The notes under the pieces are model-generated. The model was not told the origin of the DNA. It ran no database searches and saw only the letters and a program-made list of their open reading frames with translations. From the NCBI GenBank assembly GCA_950022655.1, contig OX465583.1:13353298-13417297 (forward strand): 64,000 nucleotides of DNA, read 5' to 3'. The stretch comes from Alentia gelatinosa (Eukaryota; Annelida; Polychaeta; Phyllodocida; Polynoidae). A program made the position numbers and the translations under genes. Of this stretch, positions 31,343 through 41,102 are shown one piece after another. The first letter of the stretch is position 1; every line of letters starts with the position of its first letter.

Positions 31343-31665
31343 TCCAGAAAACTATCCCTTTACTATCTGCATGCTGTTCACTGTGATAGTGAGAAGAGAG
31401 CAGGGAGCCAGTGTCTTAGAGGTGTGCACAGCTGACCATGACCAATCACTCAAGACCGAAATACCTCAAGACCCACTGGTGCTTGATCTGTTTGGATCCT
31501 TAGGCAGTTGCAGAAACAGCAAGTTGACTGGGTGCAAGTGGGTTACAGAAAACTATCCGTAGACTGAATCTAACCCAAACCTTTTATTGTTTAATATTCA
31601 TTTATAATTGCACGCTCAGTCATCTATGATGAGCATCCTATTTGCTCCTAGTATATAAGAACGTT
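31343..31665 (+). repeat. Dispersed repeat D3, copy 1
   Basis: CTATCCCTTTACTATCTG, CCACTGGTGCTTGAT, TTTGGATCCTTAGGCAGTTG and CATCCTATTTGCTCC occur in order and are shared with 47803-48112 (inverted) and 60880-61085. The 3' part also occurs at 56925-57005. No terminal repeats or poly(A) seen. It may be a LINE or long-SINE 3' region. Confidence 0.65.
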
Positions 31666-32244
31666 TGTAATCGAGTCTATAGGATTAGCAACTACAAGTT
31701 ACTGGTGAAGGTATCAGTGTATAACTGGAAATTGCTTGGACACAAAAGTCTTTGTTTTAGAGTAAGAACGTGCATTCTTTAACATCATGGTCTTCTATGT
31801 GCTTTTTAATGTGCTTTCCATATGTGTTATATTCAGTATTGAAAATCCCTTTAATCTGCCCATTCTAGTAGAAATGAGGCCACGCCAAAATAACCTCTCA
31901 CCTCTTTTTTATCATTCTGTCTTGACCCGAGTGGCATTCAGACCATCGTGTTTATGCTGCTATTCATAGCAGCTGTGCTACAAGGGAATTAGTCAGAGAA
32001 CGAGGTCAATAGGAAGCCTCACGCCGGCTCCACCTGCATCACCCTGGACAAGGAGGCCGAGCGACTGCCAAGCACCTGATCAGTGTCCTCGTCGTGTTTC
32101 TTGAGCGGAAATCTTTCGCTGGCGACGGTTTGTTTACTTTTATCTGCTTCCTCTTCACACCCAGTCTCTGTGTGCATATTAGAGTGTCTAATAAAGGCCC
32201 ATTCCCACTTGGCCATCCTTGCCCCTCAGACTACTGCTGGGCAT
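31666..32244. other. No feature recognised
   Basis: Nothing assignable seen. Confidence 0.5.
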
Positions 32245-32542
32245 AATTAGAAGGAAACCCACGAGATGAAAATAGTTTGGTCCGTACTCCACCGAGTTTG
32301 ACTGCAGAGTAATTCACGAAGCGAAGCTGAGTGAATTACTCTGTGGTCAAACGAGGTGGAGTAAAGACCAAGTTATTTTCATCGAGTGGGTTTCTGATTT
32401 TATCTCACCCCGTATAACATTGATTATTGATTAAATGAATCACCGAATTAGCCATTGAGTATTGGGTACACGAACCTCACGGCCGTGGAGTACGAGTTCC
32501 TAATGTTAAGCCTATGGAGAAAAATACCGGGGTGAGATAAAC
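32245..32542 (+). mobile_element. HM element, class B, stem type b, reference copy
   Basis: It starts ATAATTAGAAGGAAACCC. The hairpin pairs GATGAAAATA..TTGGTCCGTACTCC with GGAGTAAAGACCAAG..TTTTCATC. The apex is GAGTAATTCAC, loop GAAGCGAAGCTGA, GTGAATTACTC, with GCGAAGC at 32321-32327. The right outer arm ends GGGTTTCTGATT and passes directly into the module TTATCTCACCCC. This contains TATTGGGTACACGAAC and a GGCCGTGG palindrome, then TTAAGCCTATGGAG and the closing GGGGTGAGATAA. There is no open frame, so the element depends on factors supplied elsewhere. The two-part layout and fixed loop are seen directly. Mobility is inferred from the copy number and from nested insertions. Confidence 0.9.
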
Positions 32543-33069
32543 ACTGGGAAACGGCAGTCGCACAGCGGGTGGGAGGGTATAGTTGGCGACTCAGTCTAGG
32601 GGGTGGGCAACTATGCCCTGATATATTTCAAACCTGTTTGAAATTGAATCGCAAGAGACTGGTGCCCTTTTCTAGAGTGAATCCAATCGCCCGAACAACA
32701 GGGGGTAGGGCAATAGTCACCAACGATTTTGCCATTTTGCGTTCCCACTTGGGAACTCGGCAAATTCCTAGAAATATTGGCCGATAGTCAGGGACGGGTG
32801 CCCTCTGACTGCCCCAAAATCGCTAAGTGGGAACCAGGCTTTAATCTCACCAGCAGGGGCGGGGGGGGGGGGGGGGGGACCGAGACCCCGGCGGAGCGGG
32901 TCGCCAACTATGGGGTGCTGTTTGTAACATTGCCATTCGGTCCGTCTTTTGTATCTTTCGTCAATGAAATACACTGATTTCTAGGCGAAAGATATATCAC
33001 AAATGATTCCGTCCATGGAATCATGCCCGGCACTCATTCAGTGTAAGAAAAAGCTTTTGTCAAAAATGC
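32543..33069. other. No gene recognised; poly(G) run
   Basis: An 18-base G run lies at 32861-32878. Two copies of TGGGAAC-type words flank it. No coding signal. Confidence 0.5.
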
Positions 33070-33231
33070 ATACACAATATTGACTGGTTTAAGATACATA
33101 CAAGCGGCGAGGAGGAGTTGACATGTAGTAATATCCGAGCGTATGCTAGGATATTGCGTAGGGTCAACTCCGAGGAGCATACAACTGCTTTTATCTGAAA
33201 CCAGTCTATACGGTTTTTACTATCCAATTAA
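33070..33231 (+). mobile_element. HM class A family 1, hairpin only
   Basis: GACTGGTTTAAGATACATAC to ATCTGAAACCAGTC, with apex TAATATCCGAGCGTATGCTAGGATATTG. Instead of its own module it joins, at TACTATCCAATTAA, the inverted end of the next element. Confidence 0.8.
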
Positions 33232-33431
33232 TTGAAAGTGTCCATAGAAAACACATAGGGAGTTTGTATGGACATAAGTGGCGCATACGGATATGTTTTA
33301 TGCTCCGGGGGGCGCATACGGAAAAAATAGTGCATAACTAAAACGAACTGATATCGACATCCTAGTTGTCCAGAAAAGGTGGATAATAAATACAATATAG
33401 ACTGCTTTCAGATAAAAGCAGTTGTATGGAC
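33225..33431 (-). mobile_element. HM class A family 1, module plus hairpin arm
   Basis: On minus the order is partial hairpin arm TATCTGAAAGCAGTC, ATTTATTATCCACCTTTTC, then CGTATGCGCC and CTATGGACACTTTC, then AATTAATTGGATA. It shows the unexpanded (single-copy) module of family 1, without the minisatellite seen at 4648 and 18735. Confidence 0.8.
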
Positions 33432-33439
33432 CAGGCTTG

Positions 33440-33650
33440 GTTTGTTTGTTGGTTTGATTTAACGTCCAGTTAACCACTGCAGGTTCTCACCAGACTTTCT
33501 CATGGGTGTTGATCGAGTCTATAAAATGAATTTAGGTAGAAACCTATCCCCTACACATTTACCGAGGTGAGAGTTCTTTTACTTCCCACACCACATAGAC
33601 ATGGTATGAGAAGGATTGACCTTTGATATAACAATAAATTCAGTCAAGAC
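33440..33650 (-). mobile_element. SINE family S1, tail type A, head missing
   Basis: TTTGTTTGTTGGTTTGATTT then AACGTCCAGTTAACCACTG. The core runs to CTTTGATATAACA and the copy then ends. Confidence 0.8.
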
Positions 33651-33689
33651 TGTCAGAGCTGACAACAGTATTATGGAGAAACCAAACAA

Positions 33690-33977
33690 GAGTTAGTTGT
33701 GTTGTTGTTTATTGCACGACGGCAAGATCGCATATTACTGCACGAGGCGAAGCCAATAGCAGTAATACGCGATCTTGCCAGAGTGCGATGAACAATAACA
33801 CAACTAACTCGAGTTTGGTTTAGAATTTATCCTACCCCGCCCGTCTAAATTACTTTGACATTAACAGATGACGTCATTTGTCAAGTGTATCCCACTAGAG
33901 CGATATTTTTTATTTTTCTGAACTCCAGACCGAATACAGTGACCCAATGGAGTTTTTTATTAGGGGTAGGATAATAG
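33690..33977 (+). mobile_element. HM element, class B, stem type h
   Basis: Arms AACCAAACAAGAGTTAGTTG and CAACTAACTCGAGTTTGGTT. The inner arm GGCAAGATCGCATATTACTG encloses GAGGCGAAGCCAA with GCGAAGC at 33747-33753. The module opens TTATCCTACCCC, and closes CCCAATGGAG..GGGGTAGGATAA at 33971-33973. The stem sequence is unlike the other types. Confidence 0.85.
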
Positions 33978-33989
33978 TAGCCTAATAAT

Positions 33990-34115
33990 AATAAGGCACG
34001 GCAGCCTTGAGAGTCAGTAATATCCTCGCATACGCTTGGATATTACTTCACGTCAACTCCTCGGAGCATACGGCCGCTTGTATCAGAAACCAGTCGATAT
34101 TGTGTACATATAACT
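33990..34115 (-). mobile_element. HM class A family 1, hairpin half
   Basis: GTAATATCCTCGCATACGCTTGGATATTAC then CTCCTCGGAGCATACGGCCG and GAAACCAGTCGATATTGTG. The matching outer arm and module are absent. Confidence 0.75.
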
Positions 34116-34294
34116 GCGGTCTACCCCGTCCGGCACGTTGGGATCGCCGACCCCTCGCCCAGAACCTCGGCTAAAAAGCAGTAACTAGATCTGGGCGGGT
34201 GCTGATTCGCTGGCGGGATGAGATACGTGGCGGAGTCTTGGCGTGCGTGTGAGCTGCTCCGTGTTACTAGACCCGGTGTAGATAGAGCACCAGT

Positions 34295-34631
34295 AGACTG
34301 AGAAGAAAACTCACGAGATCAAAATACTATCGTAAAACTGGATGAGTTTTAGTCTTGGCCACTGTATGTCACGACTGGAGTTTGGCATAGTGATTTCACG
34401 AGGCGAAGCTGTGTGAAGTCCGCAGCCAAAACTCCAGGAGTGGAATGCAGTGGCTATAATTAAAATGAATCAGGTTTTGATTTTATCCTACCCAGTCTCC
34501 TCGATTTTGGAATATTAAGTGATAAAAATTCTGTATGCCACTAGTGGCGTATAAAACTCCGTATGCCAGGCGGCGTGGCATACGAAAACTCAATGTTAAG
34601 CCTATGGGATTTTATATTGGAGTTAGAATAA
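34295..34631 (+). mobile_element. HM element, class B, stem type c, complete
   Basis: Arms TGAGTTTTAGTCTTGGCCAC and GTGGCTATAATTAAAA. The apex has GCGAAGC at 34403-34409 in loop GAGGCGAAGCTGT. The module opens TTATCCTACCC, holds GTATGCCACTAGTGG and GCCAGGCGGCGTGGC, and closes CCTATGGGAT..GTTAGAATAA at 34631. The next element begins at 34632 with no spacer. Confidence 0.85.
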
Positions 34632-34918
34632 TATAGAGGAAACCTATGAGAGTTTATGGTCTAAGCTCGTATCTAGTCGAGTTTGAATCACGTAGTAATT
34701 CTCAAAGCGAAGCCGCGTGAATTACGTAGTGATTCAAATAAGATGGGATCGAGCTCTGACACTAAACTTGAATGGGTTTCTGAATTTATCTCACCCTTAA
34801 TATTGACTAATGCGTGACATAATTCCCCCATTTGATATTTTTCCTAAACATCTAATGGGCGTTAGATACGAGTTCCCAAGGTTAAGTCCATGGAGAAAAA
34901 ATATCACGGGTGAGATAA
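34632..34918 (+). mobile_element. HM element, class B, stem type a, complete
   Basis: It starts TATAGAGGAAACC directly after the previous element. The apex GTAATTCTCAAAGCGAAGCC-GCGTGAATTAC has GCGAAGC at 34707-34713. The module opens TTATCTCACCC and closes TCCATGGAG..CGGGTGAGATAA at 34918. The following base already belongs to the next element. Confidence 0.85.
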
Positions 34919-35322
34919 TTGGTCCGTACTTCACTGAGTTTGACCGCAGAGTAATTCACGAAGCGAAACTGAGTTTGTTTGTTGTTTGAGTAGTTTAACG
35001 CTCAATATGTTCTATTAGATTTACTCTGGGTTTGAAGGTGATCGAATCTATGAGATGAATTTAGGTAGAAATCTCACCCCTACACATTTACCGAAGTGAG
35101 AGCGAAGCTAAGTGAATTACTCTGTTGTCAAACGAGTTGCAGTACAGACCAAGTTACTTTCATCGAGTGGGTTCCTGATTTTATCTTACTCCGTATAACA
35201 TTATTAATTAATCAAATAAATCACCCAATAAGTCAGTGAGTATTGGGCACACTACTTTCACGGCCATGGAGTATGAGCTCTTAACGTTAAGCCTATGGAG
35301 AAAAATACCGGAGTGAGATATA
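34919..35322 (+). mobile_element. HM element, class B, stem type b, carrying a SINE in its loop
   Basis: The hairpin starts at TTGGTCCGTACTTC and lacks the outer 30 bp of its left arm. At the loop (AAGCGAAACTGAG) a SINE is inserted. The right arm resumes AGCGAAGCTAAGTGAATTAC and the module runs from TTATCTTACTCCG to GGAGTGAGATA at about 35314. Confidence 0.85.
34975..35102 (-). mobile_element. SINE family S1, tail type B, inserted in an HM loop
   Basis: Tail (TTTG)n, GTAGTTTAACGCTCAATATG and part of the core up to CCGAAGTGAG. It is flanked by AGCGAAACTGAG on the left and AGCGAAGCTAAG on the right, a 12-bp repeat with two differences that I read as the target duplication. Confidence 0.8.
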
Positions 35323-35661
35323 GCACGGATCCTCAGGCCTGGGCCTTTCATTGATATGGAGTCAAATATAGCTTCCCTGCTTTCCAATAGGTAATTGTGA
35401 TGCCGTGTTTAGAGGTGTTTATTTTTTCTTTTGATTTTTGGTTAAAATTTCATTTCTGTCAATTATGGATGGAGAGACAAATGGGAATGGTGATTTATTT
35501 CCCGCACGAGCAGAATGAAACGCGTCCATATCATCAAAGCACACGTTGAAAAGCCTGAATCCGTGAGAAATTGATCTGTGCATGCAATAACGGCCATAAA
35601 AGCCTCGGCTACCACGTAGTTGTACGGCTTCACGGAGCGATGACTGGGTCTCGTGCTAAAC
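35323..35661. other. No feature recognised
   Basis: Nothing assignable seen. Confidence 0.5.
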
Positions 35662-36830
35662 TCCAATGCTCATCTACCGATTTGGGGTTGAACGAATAGT
35701 TCCCAAATCGTATAGTTGTCGGTGAACTTGTCGCAGGCAAATTACATAACCTGTCGTCACCACTGGAAAAGGGGGAATTTTCAATGTTCGATTGTCGGCG
35801 ACTGGATTTATCAACATGTTGATAAACTTTTGGTGAACGATTTAGGAACATTGAATGACAACTCGTCGGCGAGAAAGGAACATCCCAAGGAGGGGGTTTC
35901 ACTAATTGTTGGCTGACCCTTGCCTAGCTGTTCTACATGGGGCTGACTCCGAAAGGATGCCTCGCCTGAGACAAATTACCGTTCCTTTGTCGCCAACAAA
36001 GGTACATCAATGTTCAGAAATGGGTAGATGTATATTGGGCTTAAAGTCCAATGCACGTCTACTGATTCGGGGTTGAACGAATAGTTCCCAAATCGTATAG
36101 TTGTCGGTGAACTTGTCGTAGGCAAATTACATAACCTGTCGTCACCACTGGAAAAGGGGGAATTTTCAATGTTCCGTTGTCGGCGACTGGATTTATCAAC
36201 ATGTTGATAAACTTTTGGTAAACGATTTAGGAACATTGAATGACAACTCGTCGGCGAGAAAGGAACATCCCAAGGAGGGGGTTTCACTAATCGTTGGCTG
36301 ACCCTTGCCTAGTTGTTCTACATCTACCGACTGGGGCTGACTCCGTAAGGATGGCTCGCCTGAGACAAATTACCATTCCTTTGTCACCGACAAAGGTACA
36401 TCAATGTTCGGAAATGGGTAGATGTGTATTGGGATTAAAGTCCAATGCACTTCTACCGATTCGGGGTTGAACGAATAGTTCCCAAATCGTATAGTTGTCG
36501 GTGAACTTGTCGCAGGCAAATTACATAACCTGTCGTCGCCACCGGAACAGGGAGGTATTTCCAATGTTCCGTTGTCGCTGGCTGGATTCATTAACCTGTT
36601 GATAACTTTTGGTGAACGATTTAGGAACGTCGACCGGCAACTCGTCGGCCACAAAAGAACATGTCAAGGGGGGGGGGGGGTCACTAATCGTTGGCTAACC
36701 CTTGCCGAGCTGCCCCACATTTACTGACTAGGGCCGACGCCTGAGACAAAGTACCTAACCTTTTCCACTGACACAGGTACATAAACGTTTTGAAATCAGT
36801 AGATGTGCATTGGACTTCAGTCTCCCCATT
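35662..36830. repeat. Tandem repeat, units of about 385-394 bp
   Basis: TCCAATGC recurs at 35662, 36047 and 36441, each time followed by the GGTTGAACGAATAGTTCCC block and a CAACATGTTGATAA palindrome. Two and a half units are clear and a decayed part follows to about 36830. Each unit has a 90-103-codon minus frame that begins in the GGGGG-rich part and reads through the block. A poly(G) run of 13 lies at 36668-36680. Confidence 0.85.
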
Positions 36831-37111
36831 GTGGACAAACGTTAGGTGTACTCTGTCCCGCTGAGTAGATCATAGATTCCCGCCCAAAAGGATTTGAAGA
36901 GGTGTATGTCCACATCTACAAACAGTTTAAGAGTCATTCTATATACAACACCATAGTGCAGTGAGAGCGCATGAGTGAGGCCCGTTTACGACTTCGCACA
37001 TTCAGCCGCAACACCCGGTACCGAGCACTACAACAACCGGGCGGCTGTGTCATGACAGGCGTGCCACAAAATCACTATTCGGAACGATGACCACAGAATC
37101 CCATAGACGTG

Positions 37112-37530
37112 ATCAATCCAGTCCTGCCTTATAAGGCACAGAGTGATTGCTAGTTCCACCATCATCCGCCAGGATATTGTGTGATAGATACTCCCCCTTA
37201 TAAGGGATAGTCCCCTTTGTGTAAGAGATAGTTCTGCCTTATAGGGCACAGAGTGATTGCTAGTTCCACCATCATCCGCCAGGATATTGTAAGATAGAGA
37301 GTCCCCCTTATAGGGGATAGTCCCCTTTGTGTAAGAGATAGTTCTGCCTTATAGGGCACAGAGTGATTGCTAGTTCCACCATCATCCGCCAGGATATTGT
37401 GTGATAGATACTCCCCCTTATAAGGGATAGTCCCCTTTGTGTAAGACAAGAGTCCTGTCTTATAGGGCACAGAGTGGCTGCTAGTTCCGCCATCATCTGC
37501 CAGGATATTGTAAGATAGAGCAAATGTAGA
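37112..37530. repeat. 110-bp tandem repeat, four units
   Basis: TAGTTCCACCATCATCCGCC recurs at about 37151, 37261, 37371 and, with two changes, 37482. Each unit also holds CTTATAGGGCACAGAGTGAT and a GGGATAGTCCCC palindrome. It is open on minus for 78-120 codons, because 110 bp is not a multiple of three and no frame has a stop. The minus-strand peptide word ITLCPIR is produced repeatedly. Confidence 0.85.
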
Positions 37531-38936
37531 CGAGGGACAACCACTTTGATCTGCTGTCATAATCTAAAGATGATCGTGAGACGAGGCTAAAACCATCTCA
37601 TGGGAAACTCTCGAAAATTTGTTCAACAAAAAACATTGATAAATGGACCCGACACCTGGTATTTTGCTTAGCGTTGGTGGCAAGATGGCTGCCTCTGTAA
37701 CACAATAGCTATGTGTCCTATAAAGTATGCTCTTACCTAACAATCACCTCGCTAATACAACCACCCCGCGATTGCAGACATTTTTCGTCTGCCCCAGACT
37801 TATTTCCTAGATTTTGTGTTAAAAAAATGCTCAGTTATAATACGACCACCTGGCCAAAGTGACTACCTCCAACGACCTCTGTTTTGAGGACCCAATTGTC
37901 AAAGTTTCTCTCAATTATGCGACAAGTTTCATGTCCATGACCATGAGTTTTGTGGGATATGCAGAATGACCCAATGAAACTGGAAATAGCAAACAGCTAC
38001 TGAATGTGAAAGATGTGACGGTCTTACAAAATACCTATGATAATAATATGCTATGATCATGTGTTTGTAACGATGTTTTTATTAGGAATAATATGTTCAA
38101 CAATGTCGAGTAATTTACAGATATTTTTTCTTAAAAGAAGGAGCCAACATTGTTTGATAAAGTGGTTTAACCTTCGTAACTACAGAAGATTATATTGTAT
38201 AAGCATTCTCTCATTTATGTAGTTGTGATAACACTTTTAGGCAAAAGATATGGAAATTCCGGCTGAAAATCCAATATGGCTGCCCAACATAGATTATGAA
38301 TGTATCACTGTATGTGTATGTAACACATTTGAGGTGAGTGATATTGGTTTTCACTTGGTAATATCCATTCTGAAAAGTGGCACAGCACTCTGTGGTGACA
38401 CACCACGAGGAATCAATGCCCATCTACAATGTCCTTCATGCATCCCCTAGCTATGCACCAAAACTCAAACTTCTTTCATTAAATGCACAATCTTGTGCTA
38501 TATCTGCCCCACTATCAGAGATCCTGGCACCGGCATAGACTTGGGACTCAATATCACATTGAGTATTTCTTATCTGGAAGCCTCCCTTCATTGATACTAG
38601 TTTATTATCTCTACCAAAGGTGACCCTGTCAGTGTAAGGCCAAGGATGGACCATTGTCCCCTGAGCTCTAACCTCAATAGGCATTCATAGTGCTGTGGCT
38701 TTTGATCCTGGCTATTCTCAATTTGTGACACGGAATTCAAGGCTTGGTGTGGCGCCCAGCCTGAGTACACTCCCTCTGTTAGGGTCTGTGATCTCTGCTT
38801 GTACTATACACCTATGCCCCAAAATACTGCAAATACCAACCTCAGGCATTCAAGTGGTAGTTGAGCCATACCACCATACTGTGCCGGTATGGCGCCGTAC
38901 CACCATACTTTGAAGACTCAATCTGATATGCGAGTA
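37531..38936. other. No gene recognised
   Basis: Frames of 61-77 codons lack motifs. The same tract is repeated at 42826-44231. Confidence 0.5.
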
Positions 38937-39115
38937 CAGTAGAACCCCGCGTAAGTGGACACCACCCGTTCCGAGCCAAAGTCTCCGCTTATGCCGGGTG
39001 TCCGCTTACGCGAGGTTAAAATAAACATCTAATAGAGGGAACCGTTCCGAGCGAAGGTGTCCGTTAACATGGGGTGACCGCTTACGCGGGGTGTCCGTTA
39101 GGCGGGGTTCTACTG
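38937..39115. mobile_element. pogo/Tigger-like MITE, complete
   Basis: CAGTAGAACCCCGCGTAAG and GGCGGGGTTCTACTG are inverted ends, each bordered by TA (38935-38936 and 39116-39117). The 179-bp interior repeats TGTCCGCTTACGCG-type words in both orientations. TA target plus CAGT ends point to Tc1/mariner, pogo branch. It is non-coding and needs a transposase in trans. Confidence 0.8.
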
Positions 39116-39392
39116 TATGTGTAATATCGGAAATACCAAAATAAATGATAAACAATAGGTGTCTCGAGAAAGAAAACATACAGGGAGTCTATGAATAATA
39201 TTATGACCCTGTTATCCACAAAGAAAAGAACTTTCTAATAGTTTAAATTTTATTTACGAAATCATGGCTATGAACATTGCGAGAAAGTCACATAGCAGAA
39301 AGTCACTTCCGCCTGCCCAGACGACTTTGTTTAGCACTTAAACATTGACACATTTAGGCGGGTTTTTAAATATTTACAGATATTTAGAGCTA

Positions 39393-39580
39393 TATAGTAC
39401 AAGTGAAACTTGTTAACCTAATTGTGATGGCATATCATACCTTGTTACTATCGGTAAAATTACCGCATTCACTCTGCGAGCTCATGCGATAATTTCACCG
39501 TTAGTAACGCGGTACGATATGCCGTCCCAATTAGGTTAACTAGTTTCCCTAATGTACTTATTATCCACCTAAAGGCCATA
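39393..39580 (+). mobile_element. HM element, class A, stem type m, module missing
   Basis: Arms GTTAACCTAATTGTGATGGC and GCCGTCCCAATTAGGTTAAC with inner CATATCATACCTTGTTACTA. Read on minus, the apex is CGCAT, GAGCTCGCAGAGTGA, ATGCG. It ends ACTTATTATCCACC, the usual class A opening, but the module does not continue recognisably. Confidence 0.75.
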
Positions 39581-40402
39581 ACACACTGTACCGCACAGTG
39601 TTGTTTACCAGAATAACTCGTTGTTACGAAGGATACATAAAATCTGCCAATTGTTTTATACCAAATGTTGAATGAATCATATTCTACCCAAAGCTAATAT
39701 AAAGTCTATTACCTCAATACCTCTATAATACGTAAATGTCGTCAAAGCCGAATGGCACTAAAGCTAAAAATTACAGTTTCTTTGGAGAGTGACATTTCGG
39801 ATTCACATAATCAAGCAAAACGATACTAAATGGGGAAAAAAATAGCTGAGATTCTTGGTTGAATTTGTTTAAAGGATAACGTGACAATAAACTGAGCAGA
39901 GGAAGTACAGGAAAACACCCGGAGTGTATTTGTTAAACATCAATGAAGCCACGATGGCATTATGCATATGTTTCATGAATAATAAAACAGGTTCGTGGTA
40001 AACACGATCTTTGCTCTCTCGCTATATAACGTTTCGTTCACGTCTTCGAAGTTATCCATCTGGCAACAATCACTAATACACTAAATCATATATGTTACCA
40101 AACTCGGGCGGCACAATAATGATATCCCCATATCAAACACTCGTTAAGTATGAATTAGAATCGCTCAATGGCCACCCAATTTATCAGCAGAGTGGTCCCT
40201 CCGAGCACGTTCATAATACTTGATGTCGAATAAGAGAGGATGTGACTCTAAGAAACCTAACTGAAGCAGGAATAGAGAAAGATACAAGTGGTCAGAGAGT
40301 GCAGTTTAAAATGGAATGAGCCTGGGGTGGGTAGAGAACAAAGGATGGTCAACAGAAAGGTATCCTGAAATGTAGAAATACATATGTATATATAGATATT
40401 TA
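39581..40402. other. No feature recognised
   Basis: AT-rich. Repeated at 44876-45697 as part of the duplication. Confidence 0.5.
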
Positions 40403-40697
40403 TTTCATCCCTGGTATTTTTTCTCTATAGACTTAACATTGGGAACTCGTATCCAACGCCCATTGACTATTTACGGAAAATATCCAATGGGGGATTATGT
40501 CACAAATATTAGGCAATTAGTCAATATGATGGGTGAGATAAGTTTAGAAGCCTATTTAAGTTTAAGGTCAGAGATCGATCCAATCTCGTTAGAATCGCTA
40601 CGTATTTTATGCGACTTTGCCTTGTGAATTACTACAAGATTCCAACTTGATGAGATACGAGCTCTGACCCTAAACTTACATAGGTTTCCTCTATAAC
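40403..40697 (-). mobile_element. HM element, class B, stem type a, complete
   Basis: It begins ATTTCATCCCTGG, with CCCATTGACTATTTACGG in the module and GGGTGAGATAA at 40540. The hairpin ends GGTTTCCTCTATAAC. The loop strand GCGACTTTGCCTT is two changes from the consensus complement. Confidence 0.85.
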
Positions 40698-40704
40698 ATC
40701 CTAT

Positions 40705-41035
40705 GAATATATAATGCTGCACACAAGAATTGCAGTTTCTCCCAACTATTAGGTTTCTATTTGGAAAACGTAACGTGTGGCTATCTAGGTTGCACAAGAA
40801 TGTAGGAGAGTGGGATTCCTGGTTTTATATGAATTGTTTCATAGTTATACTTCGTATCTCAAATCTGAGTACAGTTCTTCTATGAAACAAATATATCTTA
40901 TAGAATTATAATGCTGCACACAAGAAATGCAGTTTCTCCCAACTAGTAGGTTCCTATTTGGAAAACTTCTTATCTAGGAAGCACAATAATGTAGGAAAGT
41001 GGGAGTCCTGGTTTGAAATCATTTGTTTCATAGCT
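40705..41035. repeat. Two ~200-bp direct repeats
   Basis: ATGCTGCACACAAGAA.TGCA followed by GTTTCTCCCAACTA.TAGGTT occurs at about 40711 and 40911, each followed by TGTAGGA.AGTGGGA and TTGTTTCATAG. The second has a short internal deletion. Confidence 0.75.
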
Positions 41036-41102
41036 TTATCCTACCCCTAATATAAAATCCCATAGGCTTAACATTGAGTTTCCGTATGCCACGCTGACTG
41101 GC
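41036..41102 (-). mobile_element. HM type-c module, cut by the duplication junction
   Basis: TTATCCTACCCCTAATATA, CATAGGCTTAACATTGAG and TATGCCACGCTGACTGGC, then an abrupt change to the start of unit 2. The same module continues intact at 46331. Confidence 0.85.

Larger units (their letters stand above)
35807..41102 (+). repeat. 5.3-kb direct tandem duplication, unit 1
   Basis: Every base that I compared is repeated 5,295-5,296 bp downstream. The unit starts at TTTATCAACATGTTGATAA inside the first 390-bp repeat and ends at TGACTGGC inside an HM type-c element. GACTGG or a near match sits at both breakpoints, so the join may have used 6 bp of microhomology. Confidence 0.9.
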
